Assembly (NCBI RefSeq): GCF_003096675.1
Contig: NZ_QEKW01000003.1
Span: 248,001-312,000 of the forward strand
Length of the DNA stretch: 64,000 bases
From: Actinomycetospora cinnamomea
GTDB taxonomy: Bacteria > Actinomycetota > Actinomycetes > Mycobacteriales > Pseudonocardiaceae
Reading direction: 5' to 3'
The position numbers and the translations under genes were made by a program. Position 1 is the first letter of the stretch, and every line of letters begins with the position of its first letter. Below the pieces are notes generated by a model. That model was not told where the DNA came from. It ran no database searches and saw only the letters and a program-made list of their open reading frames with translations. Below, piece after piece: positions 20,755 through 30,627 of the stretch.

Positions 20755-23664
20755 GTGATCAGCCGCCCGCTCCGGGTCCTCGGGGTCGTGCTCACCGCCC
20801 TCCTGCTCGGTGCCGGGACGGTCGCCGCCGCGCCGGCGCCCGGTGGCGATGTTCGGAGCGAGGACCTGCGCATCGAGGTCCGCGACGGGCCGGCGGGCGA
20901 CCAGCCCCAGACCCTCGACGCCACGCTCTGGCTCCCCGCGACGACCGAGCCGGCGCCCGCCGTGCTCGTCGCGCACGGCTTCGGGGGCAGCAAGGACTCC
21001 GTCGCCGCGGAGGCACGCGGCTGGGCCGAGCGGGGCTACGTCGCGCTGGCCTGGTCGGCGCGCGGGTTCGGCGAGAGCACCGGGCAGATCGCGCTGAACT
21101 CCCCGGAGTACGAGGTCGCCGACGCCCGCCGGCTCGTCGACCGCCTCGCCGCGCGCCCGGAGGTCCGCCGGGACGCGCCCGGCGACCCCCGCGTCGGCGT
21201 CACCGGGGCGTCCTACGGCGGCGCGCTGGCCCTGTTGCTCGCCGGCACCGACCCGCGCGTCGACGCCACGATCCCGCTGATCACCTGGAACGACCTGGGC
21301 CAGGCCCTCTTCCCCGGCCGCGCGGGCGAGGTCCCCGCCGCCACCGCCGCCGCGAGCGCCGCCGCCCCGGACGGGGTGTTCAAGCGGGCGTGGGCGGCGC
21401 TGTTCTTCGGCAGCGGCTCGCGGCCCGCACCCGGGCAGGAGCAGGCCCCGCCGCAGGTGTGCGGGCGGTTCCTCCCCGAGATCTGCGCGGGCTACGTCTC
21501 GGCGATCACCACCGGCCGCGAGCCGCCCGAGCTCGCCGCGTTCCTCGACCGGGCCTCGCCCGCGAGCGTCGCCGGCCGCATCACCGCGCCGACCCTGCTC
21601 GTCCAGGGCGAGCGGGACACGCTGTTCGGGCTCGAGCAGGCCGACGCCACGGCACGCCAGATCGCCGCGGGCGGCGGGACGGTCGCGGTCAGCTGGTTCG
21701 CCGGCGGGCACGACGGCGGCGGCCCGGACCGGCGCACCACGGCGCGGATGCAGGCCTGGTTCGACCACCACCTCGCCGGCACCGCGCCCGATCCGGGCAC
21801 CGCGTTCACCTACGTCGTGCCCTCGGGCGTGCAGGCCCGCAGCGCGCCCACCCAGCGCACCATCACCGCCGCCGCCTACCCGGGCCTCGACGGCACCGCC
21901 GGCGCGTCGCGGCAGGCGATGCCGCTGCGGGGCGAGGCCCAGGACGTCGTCGCCCCCGCCGGCGGGCTGCCCGCCGCGATCTCCTCGGTGCCGGGGCTGT
22001 CAGGGCTGGCGGGCGGCGCGACCGGTGGCGGGGACGACGACGGTGGCGGCTCGGGAGGGGGCTCGGGCGGCTCCGGGGGCGGCCCCGGCGGCGGTTCGAG
22101 CGGGGGCTCGGGTGGTGCCGGGGCCCTGCTCGGGCGGCTGGCCACCGACCTGCCCGGCCAGGCCGCGCGGTTCTCGACCGACCCGCTGCCCGCGCGCATT
22201 GTGGTCGCCGGCGCCCCGCAGGTGCGGCTCGCGGTGGCGGCGGTGCCGGGCCGGGCGTCGGGCGAGCCGGTGCTGTTCGCCAAGGTCTACGACGTCGCCG
22301 CAGGCGGGGACGCCGGCGGGGGCGCGCCGGGCACCCGGACGCTGCTGGGCAGCGCGGTGTCTCCGATCCGCCTGCCCGCCACGACGCCGACGCCGACCGA
22401 GGTGACGGTCAGCCTGCCCGCGGTGGTCGCCACGCTCGCCGCCGGCCACCGCCTCGAGGTGGTCGTCAGCACCACCGACCAGGCCTACGCCGCGGCGGAG
22501 CAGCCGGCGGTGCACCGCATCGGGCTCGCCGGGCCCGACGGCACGGCCGCGCTGGCGGTGCCGACCGTGCCCGGGGACGTGCGCAGCGGCACCTCGGTGC
22601 CCCTCGCCCCGCTGGTCACCGCCGGCGTCCTGCTGCTCGGGGTGCTCGTGGCCTGGCTCGTCGCCCGGGTGCTCGCGGCTCGCCGCCGGCGCCGCGACCT
22701 CGAGCCCGGAGGCGCGCTCGCCCTCTCCGAGGGGCTCGCCGACGTCCCGCTCGTCGTGCGTGGGCTGTCGAAGTCGTGGTCGAGCGGCCTGGTCGCCGTC
22801 GACGACGTCTCCTTCCGCGTCGAGCGCGGCCAGGTCCTCGGGCTGCTCGGACCCAACGGCGCCGGGAAGACGACGACACTGCGCATGCTGCTCGGCCTCA
22901 TCGCCCCGACCGCCGGCGAGCTGCGGATCTTCGGTCGGCGGGTCGTCGCCGGAGCGCCGGTGCTCGGGCGGGTCGGGGCGTTCGTGGAGGGCGCGGGGTT
23001 CCTGCCGCACCTCACGGGTCGCGACAACCTCGAGCTCTACTGGGCGGCGACCGGGCGCCCGCGCGACGAGGCCCGCGTCGACGAGGCCCTGGCCATCGCC
23101 GGGCTCGGCGACGCGGTCGACCGCGCGGTGCGCACCTACAGCCAGGGCATGCGCCAGCGCCTCGCGATCGCCCAGGCGATGCTCGGGCTGCCCGACCTGC
23201 TCGTGCTCGACGAGCCCACCAACGGCCTCGACCCGCCCCAGATCCACGCGATGCGCGAGGTGCTGCGGTCGTACGCCCGCGGGACCGGGCGCACCGTCCT
23301 GGTGTCGAGCCACCTGCTCGCCGAGGTCGAGCAGACCTGCGACCACGTCGTCGTCATGCACCGCGGCCGGGTCGTGGCCACCGGCGAGGTCGCCGAGCTC
23401 GTCGCCGGCGGGCAGGTCGCGGTGTCCGTCGACCCCACCCGCCGCGACGAGGCGGTCAGCGTGCTGCGGGGCCGCAACGGGATGGGCGTCGAGCCCGATC
23501 CGGGCGACGCCGACGTCGTGCTCGTCGACCTGCACGGCAGCGACCGGGCGGACGTCGTCCGCGCGCTGGTCGAGGCGGGCCACGACGTCCGGGGCGTCGG
23601 ACCCCGCCGCCGTCTCGAGGACGCGTTCCTGGCACTGATCGACGAGGGGGGCCCGCGCGCATGA
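20755..23664 (+). CDS. Exported alpha/beta hydrolase fused to an ABC transporter ATPase
   Basis: A 969-residue two-part protein. Residues 1-25 form a signal-like helix (LRVLGVVLTALLLGAGTVAAAPA). The first half is an S15/CocE-like hydrolase: HGFGGSKDS oxyanion strand, nucleophile elbow GASYGG (Ser about 150), Asp in QGERDTLFG and His in AGGHDGGG. A Gly/Ser-rich linker (about 420-460) and a beta-sandwich-like segment lead to a membrane helix (VTAGVLLLGVLVAWLVARVLA, about 620-640). The C-terminal half is an ABC ATPase: LGPNGAGKTTTLRM, YSQGMRQRLAIAQAM, LLVLDEPTNGLDPPQ, VLVSSHLLAEVEQ. The topology puts the hydrolase outside and the ATPase inside. It overlaps its permease by ATGA. Confidence 0.85.
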   Translation: MISRPLRVLGVVLTALLLGAGTVAAAPAPGGDVRSEDLRIEVRDGPAGDQPQTLDATLWLPATTEPAPAVLVAHGFGGSKDSVAAEARGWAERGYVALAWSARGFGESTGQIALNSPEYEVADARRLVDRLAARPEVRRDAPGDPRVGVTGASYGGALALLLAGTDPRVDATIPLITWNDLGQALFPGRAGEVPAATAAASAAAPDGVFKRAWAALFFGSGSRPAPGQEQAPPQVCGRFLPEICAGYVSAITTGREPPELAAFLDRASPASVAGRITAPTLLVQGERDTLFGLEQADATARQIAAGGGTVAVSWFAGGHDGGGPDRRTTARMQAWFDHHLAGTAPDPGTAFTYVVPSGVQARSAPTQRTITAAAYPGLDGTAGASRQAMPLRGEAQDVVAPAGGLPAAISSVPGLSGLAGGATGGGDDDGGGSGGGSGGSGGGPGGGSSGGSGGAGALLGRLATDLPGQAARFSTDPLPARIVVAGAPQVRLAVAAVPGRASGEPVLFAKVYDVAAGGDAGGGAPGTRTLLGSAVSPIRLPATTPTPTEVTVSLPAVVATLAAGHRLEVVVSTTDQAYAAAEQPAVHRIGLAGPDGTAALAVPTVPGDVRSGTSVPLAPLVTAGVLLLGVLVAWLVARVLAARRRRRDLEPGGALALSEGLADVPLVVRGLSKSWSSGLVAVDDVSFRVERGQVLGLLGPNGAGKTTTLRMLLGLIAPTAGELRIFGRRVVAGAPVLGRVGAFVEGAGFLPHLTGRDNLELYWAATGRPRDEARVDEALAIAGLGDAVDRAVRTYSQGMRQRLAIAQAMLGLPDLLVLDEPTNGLDPPQIHAMREVLRSYARGTGRTVLVSSHLLAEVEQTCDHVVVMHRGRVVATGEVAELVAGGQVAVSVDPTRRDEAVSVLRGRNGMGVEPDPGDADVVLVDLHGSDRADVVRALVEAGHDVRGVGPRRRLEDAFLALIDEGGPRA

Positions 23665-24503
23665 CCGTGACCACGCCCGGGGACGGATCCCGCACCCTGC
23701 CGGTGCGCGTCGAGCTCGCCCGCCAGTGGCGACGCCGCCGCACGCAGGTGACGCTGGCGCTGTTCGCCCTGCTGCCGGTGATCCTCTGGATCGCCTTCTC
23801 GGTCGGTGACGCCCCCGACGAGGGCGCGGCCGCCACGAGCCTCACCGACCTGGCCCAGGCCTCCGGGGTGAACTTCGCGGTCTTCGCGCTGTTCTCGTCG
23901 GCGAGCTTCCTGTTCGTCGTGGTCGTCGCCCTGTTCTTCGGCGACACGGTGGCCAGCGAGGCGTCGTGGTCGTCGCTGCGCTACCTGCTCGCGATCCCCG
24001 TGCCGCGCGTGCGCCTGCTGCGCCAGAAGGCGATCGTGGCCGCGCTGCTCTCGCTGGCCACGCTCGTGGTGCTGCCGCTGGTCGCCGTGCTGCTCGGCAC
24101 GCTGGTCTACGGGGCGGGCGACTACCTCTCCCCCACCGGCGAGTCGCTGCCCTACGGCACGGCCCTGGTGCGCATCGTGCTGGCCGTGGCCTACCTCGCG
24201 GTGCACCTGCTGTGGGTCGCGGGGGTCGCGACGCTGCTCTCGGTGGTGACCGACGCCCCGCTCGGCGCGGTCGGCGGTGCGGTGCTGATCTCGATCCTGT
24301 CGCAGATCCTCGACACGGTCGACGCGCTGGGCAGCCTGCGCAACCTGCTGCCCACCCACGAGGTGTTCGCCTTCGCCGACCTTCTCACCCTGGACGTCGA
24401 CGGCGGCGACCTCGCCCGCGGCGTCCTCTCCGCCCTCGTATGGTGCATCGCCTTCGGCGCCACCGCGGTCTGGTGGTTCCGCCGCAAGGACATCACCAGC
24501 TAG
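23661..24503 (+). CDS. ABC-2 type permease partner of the hydrolase-ATPase fusion
   Basis: A 280-residue permease with six membrane helices (for example TLALFALLPVILWIAFSV; FLFVVVVALFFGDTVASEASWSSLRYLLAIPVPR; LAVAYLAVHLLWVAGVATLL). The GDTVASEASWSSLRYLLAIPVPRVRLL motif is the ABC-2 hallmark, and RKDITS closes the chain just as TKDVTS closes the permease at 16162. The two permeases are therefore distant paralogues. The start overlaps the fusion stop (ATGA). Confidence 0.85.
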   Translation: MTVTTPGDGSRTLPVRVELARQWRRRRTQVTLALFALLPVILWIAFSVGDAPDEGAAATSLTDLAQASGVNFAVFALFSSASFLFVVVVALFFGDTVASEASWSSLRYLLAIPVPRVRLLRQKAIVAALLSLATLVVLPLVAVLLGTLVYGAGDYLSPTGESLPYGTALVRIVLAVAYLAVHLLWVAGVATLLSVVTDAPLGAVGGAVLISILSQILDTVDALGSLRNLLPTHEVFAFADLLTLDVDGGDLARGVLSALVWCIAFGATAVWWFRRKDITS

Positions 24504-24528
24504 CCCGGCGACGGCACCCGCCGCCGGC

Positions 24529-24682
24529 GCACACGGGGTGTGCGAGCAATGCGGCTTTGCTGGCGTTCCACGCCAGAAACGCCACATCGATCACCAGCGA
24601 CGGTGCGCCCGGGCGTGTCGCGGCACGAGGGGCACGTGCCGCAGGCCCCGACGCCGGACGATCATGCCCAACGTGCCCCTCG
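24529..24682. repeat. Cluster of three hairpins in the 282-bp gap after the ABC permease
   Basis: The gap from 24504 to 24785 holds three separate inverted repeats: GCACAC-GGG-GTGTGC (24529-24543), CTGGCGT-TCC-ACGCCAG (24560-24576) and a 12-bp pair CGAGGGGCACGT (24626-24637) with ACGTGCCCCTCG (24671-24682) around a 33-nt loop. The first is well placed as a terminator for the ABC operon. No coding gene was supported in 24504-24785. Confidence 0.55.
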
Positions 24683-24771
24683 CGCGTCGGGCCGGGCCAC
24701 GACCTCCAACGGACGGCGCATGCCCTGCCCGAAAGCGGGCAGAATCCTGGCCCTCGCGCTTGCCCGCCCGG

Positions 24772-24777
24772 CAGTCT
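24772..24777 (+). promoter_or_regulatory. Possible leaderless -10 for the 85-residue gene
   Basis: CAGTCT 8 nt before the ATG at 24786. It is weak alone but matches the spacing of other genes in the window. Confidence 0.3.
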
Positions 24778-24785
24778 TGCCGGCC

Positions 24786-25043
24786 ATGGACCCCGAGCTC
24801 GTGCGGCACGTCGCCGCGACGACGGGTCTGCCCGGGGAGGTCGCCGCCCGCGTGGTGGCCGACGTCGTCGCCTTCTACTCGGAGACCACCGAGGAGTTCG
24901 TGCGCCGGCGCCACCGGGAGCTGCAGGCCCGCGACCGTCGCAACGCCGAGATCTGGACGGTGATCGCCGACGAGCTCGCGCACCGCCCGGTCGCGCCGGG
25001 GCCGGTCAGCGAGCGGCGCCTGCGACGCATCGTCTACGGCTGA
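24786..25043 (+). CDS. Small conserved actinobacterial protein, unknown function
   Basis: An 85-residue, mostly helical and charged protein (MDPELVRHVAATTGLPGEV...RIVYG). ATG at 24786. It contains VARVVADVVAFYSETTEEFVRRRHRELQARDRRNAEIWTVIADEL, a pattern of an HU/IHF-like or helical-bundle small regulator, but no domain was recognised. Longer frames from 24540 would read through the hairpin cluster and are not used. It precedes glmS by 26 bp on the same strand and may be cotranscribed with it. Confidence 0.6.
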   Translation: MDPELVRHVAATTGLPGEVAARVVADVVAFYSETTEEFVRRRHRELQARDRRNAEIWTVIADELAHRPVAPGPVSERRLRRIVYG

Positions 25044-25069
25044 CCATCGAGAGCAGGAGGAGGCCCGCC

Positions 25070-26881
25070 ATGTGCGGCATCGTCGGATACGTCGGCCCGC
25101 GCCCGGCCACGAGGATCCTCGTGGACGGGCTGACGCGGCTGGAGTACCGCGGCTACGACTCGGCCGGCCTGGCCGTGGCGCACCGCAAGGCGCTGCGCAC
25201 GACCCGGGCAGTGGGCCGGGTCGACGACCTGCGCGCCGCCGTGGGTGACGAGGACGCCGCGGGGCGCACCGGCATCGCCCACACCCGCTGGGCCACCCAC
25301 GGCGAGCCGAGCGAGCGCAACGCCCACCCCCACACCGACGCGTCCGACCGCATCGCCGTCGTGCACAACGGCATCCTCGAGAACGCCGACGAGCTGCGCG
25401 CGAAGCTCGTCGCCGACGGCGTGGTGCTGCGCTCCGACACCGACACCGAGGTGCTCCCCCATCTCATCGCCCGCGCGCTGGACGGCGGGGCGAGCTCGCT
25501 CGAGGACGCGGTCCGGGAGGCGCTGCGCGGCGTCGAGGGGACCTACGGGCTCGTCGTGCTCGACGCGCGGCGGCCCGAGGAGCTCGTCGTGGCCCGCAAC
25601 GGCAGCCCGATCGTGCTGGGGCTCGGCGACGGGGAGATGTTCGTGGCCTCGGACGTCGCCGCGCTCGTGCGGCACACGCGTCAGGTGATCTTCCTCGCCG
25701 ACGGCGAGATCGCGACCCTCACCGCGGCCGGCTACGAGGGCTCGCGGCTCGGCCCGCCCACCACCGTCGACGTGGACGACGAGGACTACGAGCTGGGCGG
25801 CCACCCCGACTTCCTGTCGAAGGAGATCCACGAGCAGCCGGCGGCGCTGCGCCGCGTGCTGGCCGGGCGGCTCGACGACCGGTTCGCCACCGCGCGCCTC
25901 GACGGGCTGCGGCTCGACCCGCGCGAGCTGCGCGGCATCCGCCGCGTCACGTTCCTGGGGTGCGGGTCGGCGCTCTACGCGGGACAGATGGGTGCCGGGC
26001 TCGTCGAGGAGCTCGCCCGCATCCCCGCCGACGCCGAGCAGGCCAGCGAGTTCCGCTACCGCAACCCGCTGGTGGACCCGACCACGCTCTACGTCGCGGT
26101 CAGCCAGTCCGGGGAGACCATCGACACCCTCGCGGCGGTCGAGGAGCTGCAGCGCAAGGGCGGGCGGGTCGTCGGCGTCGTCAACGTCATCGGCTCGGCG
26201 ATCGCGCGCCGGTGCGGCGCGGGCATGTTCCTGCACGCCGGCCCCGAGGTGTCGGTCGCCTCGACCAAGGCCTTCAGCTCGATGGCGACGTCGTTCGCGC
26301 TGCTGGCGCTGCTGCTCGGGCGGGTGCGCGACCTGTCCCCGGCGCACGGCGCCCGTCTGGTCGAGGGGCTGCGCCGGCTGCCCGACGCCGTCGAGTCGGC
26401 CCTGGCCTCGTCCGACGAGGTCGAGGCGGTGGCCCGCCGCTACGCCGACGCGCGGTCGATGTTCTACCTGGGCCGGGTGCGGGGGGCCGCGGTGGCCCGC
26501 GAGGGCGCCCAGAAGCTCAAGGAGATCTCCTACGTGCACGCCGAGGCGTACGCGGCGGCGGAGCTCAAGCACGGGCCGCTGGCGCTCGTCGACGCGTCCA
26601 TGCCGTGCGTGGTCGTGGTGCCCGACGACGAGCTGGTGGCCAAGAACGTCAGCACGATCGAGCAGATCCGGGCCCGGGGCGGGCCGGTGATCGCGGTGAC
26701 GAACGCCGACCTGCCCGAGGGACTGGCCGACGCCGTCCTGCGCGTCCCGCGCCTCGAACCCGAGCTCGACCCGATCCTGCTCGGGGTCCCGCTGCAGCTC
26801 CTCGCCTATCACTGCGCCGCGGTGCTGGGCCGCGACATCGACAAGCCCCGCAACCTCGCCAAGAGCGTGACCGTGGAGTAG
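25070..26881 (+). CDS. glmS: Glutamine--fructose-6-phosphate aminotransferase (isomerizing)
   Basis: First committed step to UDP-GlcNAc: fructose 6-phosphate plus glutamine gives glucosamine 6-phosphate and glutamate. The 603-residue product begins MCGIVGYVG, with the N-terminal Cys nucleophile of the class II glutaminase. HTRWATHGEPSERNAHPHTD and the Asn/Gly positions of the ammonia channel follow. Two SIS domains include FLGCGSALYAG and VAVSQSGETIDTLAAVEELQRKGG, and the C-terminus ends DKPRNLAKSVTVE with its key Lys. AGGAGG lies 9 nt before the ATG. There is no ribozyme sequence obvious upstream. Confidence 0.97.
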   Translation: MCGIVGYVGPRPATRILVDGLTRLEYRGYDSAGLAVAHRKALRTTRAVGRVDDLRAAVGDEDAAGRTGIAHTRWATHGEPSERNAHPHTDASDRIAVVHNGILENADELRAKLVADGVVLRSDTDTEVLPHLIARALDGGASSLEDAVREALRGVEGTYGLVVLDARRPEELVVARNGSPIVLGLGDGEMFVASDVAALVRHTRQVIFLADGEIATLTAAGYEGSRLGPPTTVDVDDEDYELGGHPDFLSKEIHEQPAALRRVLAGRLDDRFATARLDGLRLDPRELRGIRRVTFLGCGSALYAGQMGAGLVEELARIPADAEQASEFRYRNPLVDPTTLYVAVSQSGETIDTLAAVEELQRKGGRVVGVVNVIGSAIARRCGAGMFLHAGPEVSVASTKAFSSMATSFALLALLLGRVRDLSPAHGARLVEGLRRLPDAVESALASSDEVEAVARRYADARSMFYLGRVRGAAVAREGAQKLKEISYVHAEAYAAAELKHGPLALVDASMPCVVVVPDDELVAKNVSTIEQIRARGGPVIAVTNADLPEGLADAVLRVPRLEPELDPILLGVPLQLLAYHCAAVLGRDIDKPRNLAKSVTVE

Positions 26882-26890
26882 GTGCGCTGC

Positions 26891-28837
<1,947 letters not shown>

Positions 28838-28860
28838 CCGACCATCATGCGCCGAGGGCT

Positions 28861-28902
28861 GTAGTCCTGGTTAAGTATGTGATAGTACTTCCTCGGGACT
28901 AC
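28861..28902. promoter_or_regulatory. 42-bp nested palindrome in the divergent promoter
   Basis: Between the Clp-like gene and the hydrolase, arms GTAGTC (28861-28866) and GACTAC (28897-28902) and inner arms AAGTA (28873-28877) and TACTT (28886-28890) share one centre (28881/28882). The spacers are equal (6 nt each side). It is locally AT-rich in a high-GC genome. A symmetrical site of this size between divergent promoters fits a dimer or tetramer-bound operator; the regulator is not in the window. Confidence 0.6.
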
Positions 28903-28921
28903 CGACCGCAGGGAGCCGGTG

Positions 28922-29833
28922 ATGAGCGACCGCGAGACCGACCGGCAGGCACCCGGCACGACGGTGCGCGCGGACGGCGTCGAACTCGGCGTCGAGACCT
29001 TCGGCCGCGACGACGATCCGCTCGTGCTGCTGGCCGGTGGGCCCACGATGCTGTCGTGGCCCGATGCGCTGTGCGAGCAGCTCGCGGCGGGCGGCCGGCG
29101 GGTGGTCCGCTACGACCTGCGCGACTGCGGAGCGTCGACGACCCTCGACCCGGATGCGCCCGCCTACGACCTGCGCGATCTCGCCGCCGACGCGGCGGCG
29201 CTCGTCGGCGCGCTCGGCGCGGACACCGCTCATCTCGGGGGCGTCGGGGTCGGGGGGATGGTCGCCCAGGTCGCTGCGCTGGATCACCCGAACGCGTTCT
29301 CCGCGCTGACGCTGGTGGGCACCCGACCGGTCGCGCCCGGCCCCGTGGACGACGATCTGCCGGACCACGACGCGACGACCATGGCCGCGCTGTTCTCGCG
29401 GCCGATGCCCGACTGGACCGACCGGGCGGCCGTCGCGGCGTTCGCCGCCGACGGTGCCGACCTGCTGGGCAACGATCCGCAGCAGGCGCGCGCCACCGCG
29501 GCACGGGTCTGGGACCGCGCACGATCGAGCGCACCCGCGGTGCAGCAGGCGAACCACCTCGGCACGGTGTTCGCCCGGCTCGACTGCGCGCCGCGCTGGC
29601 GGGAGCGCCTCGGCGAGCTCACGCTGCCGACGCTCGTGGTGCACGGGCGCACCGACCCGTTCTTCCCGGTCGGCAACGGCCAGGCCCTCGCCGCCGCGAT
29701 CCCGGCCGCGCGGCTGCTCGTCCTCGACGCCATGGGCACCGCGCTGCGCGACACCGCGGCCCACGACGTCGCCACCGCCATGCTCGCCCTCTCGGGGCAG
29801 CCCTCACGATCGGCGCACGATGGTCACCGCTGA
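28922..29833 (+). CDS. Alpha/beta hydrolase-fold protein lacking catalytic Ser and His
   Basis: A 303-residue protein of the alpha/beta hydrolase superfamily. ATG at 28922 with GGGAG six bases upstream; a GTG one codon earlier is too close to the site. The fold is complete: VLLAGGPTMLSWPDALCEQL, VVRYDLRDCGASTTLDPDAPAYDLRDLAADAAALVGAL. In relatives (RdmC/aclacinomycin-methylesterase-like) the nucleophile motif reads GVSMGG; here it is GVGVGGM, with Gly109 in place of Ser. The catalytic His in GMGH is AMGT, Thr273 here. The catalytic Asp (HGRTDPFFPV) is kept. Catalysis by the usual triad is impossible, so a binding or scaffolding role is likely. Confidence 0.8.
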   Translation: MSDRETDRQAPGTTVRADGVELGVETFGRDDDPLVLLAGGPTMLSWPDALCEQLAAGGRRVVRYDLRDCGASTTLDPDAPAYDLRDLAADAAALVGALGADTAHLGGVGVGGMVAQVAALDHPNAFSALTLVGTRPVAPGPVDDDLPDHDATTMAALFSRPMPDWTDRAAVAAFAADGADLLGNDPQQARATAARVWDRARSSAPAVQQANHLGTVFARLDCAPRWRERLGELTLPTLVVHGRTDPFFPVGNGQALAAAIPAARLLVLDAMGTALRDTAAHDVATAMLALSGQPSRSAHDGHR

Positions 29834-30167
29834 CGACGTCCGTGAGATCGCGACCGGGCTGCCGGGGACGACCGAGCGGCTCGTGCAGGACCAGGTGCGG
29901 TTCAACGTCGGGCGGTTCGTCCACGTCGCCCTCTCGCGCGACGAGCAGACCATGGGCTGCGCCTTCCCCAGGGAGGAGCGCGACGCCGCGATCGCGGCCG
30001 AGCCGCACAAGTTCACGCTGCCCGGCGTCGGAGACCGGCGCCACCGCTGGATCCACGTCCATCTGGCGACGATCGACGAGCGGGAGCTCACGGAGCTCGT
30101 CACCGACGCGTGGCGGATGTGTGCGCCCAGGACCGTCGTCCGGGCGCACGACGCCGAGCAGGCCTAG
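29820..30167 (+). CDS. MmcQ/YjbR-family protein
   Basis: A 115-residue cytoplasmic protein with the MmcQ/YjbR fold (a double-wing, CyaY-like domain with DNA-binding resemblance). It contains ATGLPGTTERLVQDQVRFNVGRFVHVALSRDE, AAEPHKFTLPGV and RWIHVHLATIDERELTELVTDAWRM. The function of the family is uncertain. ATG overlaps the last 14 bases of the pseudo-hydrolase gene, so the two are probably cotranslated. The TAG stop is shared on the other strand by the convergent 95-residue gene (CTAG). Confidence 0.75.
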   Translation: MVTADDVREIATGLPGTTERLVQDQVRFNVGRFVHVALSRDEQTMGCAFPREERDAAIAAEPHKFTLPGVGDRRHRWIHVHLATIDERELTELVTDAWRMCAPRTVVRAHDAEQA

Positions 30168-30451
30168 CAGCTCGGTTCGACCGACAGGACGCCCGGCAGC
30201 GTCCGGACGCGGTCGGCGAACTCGGCGCACTCCGCGCTGGTGAGCGCAACGGTGCACTGGACGCACGAGCAGCTGACGCCCTCGTGGACGTCGACCGAGA
30301 AGTCCGGGACGCGGTAGCCGAACGAGCACAGCGCCGACGCGAGGTCCATGACCCCCGGCATCCCGCCGGTGGTGAGGATGGTGAACGGGCGCGGCAGCCG
30401 GGAGGCGCGACGCGGGGCGGGGGTGGTGCGGGCCGGCTCGAGCGTGGTCAC
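30164..30451 (-). CDS. Small Cys-rich protein of unknown function
   Basis: A 95-residue protein, GTG start at 30449-30451 with AGGAG upstream. After a basic N-terminus (ARTTPAPRRASRLPRPF) comes an ACT-like arrangement ending FADRVRTLPGVLSVEPSC. Five Cys stand out: one in LCSFGY, three in VSCSCVQCTV, one in ECAEF and a terminal Cys. Metal or disulfide chemistry is possible but unproved. No family recognised. It is convergent with the YjbR-family gene, sharing the CTAG overlap. Confidence 0.5.
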   Translation of the reverse strand: MTTLEPARTTPAPRRASRLPRPFTILTTGGMPGVMDLASALCSFGYRVPDFSVDVHEGVSCSCVQCTVALTSAECAEFADRVRTLPGVLSVEPSC

Positions 30452-30535
30452 GGCGGGTGCTCCTGGGGATCCGTGGAAAGGGGATCCGAGCCAGGCCTCG
30501 GGGCTCAGCCTCGCGTGACGGGGGCGAGCGGAACG

Positions 30536-30568
30536 GGCGCGCCGGGGACCTGGCTCACCCGGCGCGCC
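30536..30568 (-). terminator. Strong stem-loop downstream of the DUF151 gene (second hairpin)
   Basis: A perfect 11-bp stem, GGCGCGCCGGG and its complement, with an 11-nt loop. With the hairpin at 30597-30617 it separates the DUF151 gene from the 95-residue gene, both minus strand. No U-run. Confidence 0.45.
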
Positions 30569-30596
30569 GGAGTACTACCTCTCGACGCGCGATCAC

Positions 30597-30617
30597 GGCG
30601 GGGATGTTACCCCCGCC
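30597..30617 (-). terminator. Stem-loop immediately after the DUF151 stop (first hairpin)
   Basis: GGCGGGG and CCCCGCC pair around a 7-nt loop, 10 bases after the DUF151 stop on the minus strand. Tandem hairpins of this kind are a common terminator arrangement in high-GC actinobacteria. Confidence 0.45.
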
Positions 30618-30627
30618 ACGGTGATGG

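Noticed and set aside
24540..24785. Longer start for the 85-residue gene
   Set aside because: The extension crosses two palindromes and has no ribosome site. The ATG at 24786 is better placed.
25034..26812. Minus-strand frame over glmS
   Set aside because: Antisense of glmS, His/Arg-rich, no domain.
28922..29833. Frameshifted hydrolase
   Set aside because: The frame is continuous and other family motifs are exact, so the loss of Ser and His is a set of point substitutions.
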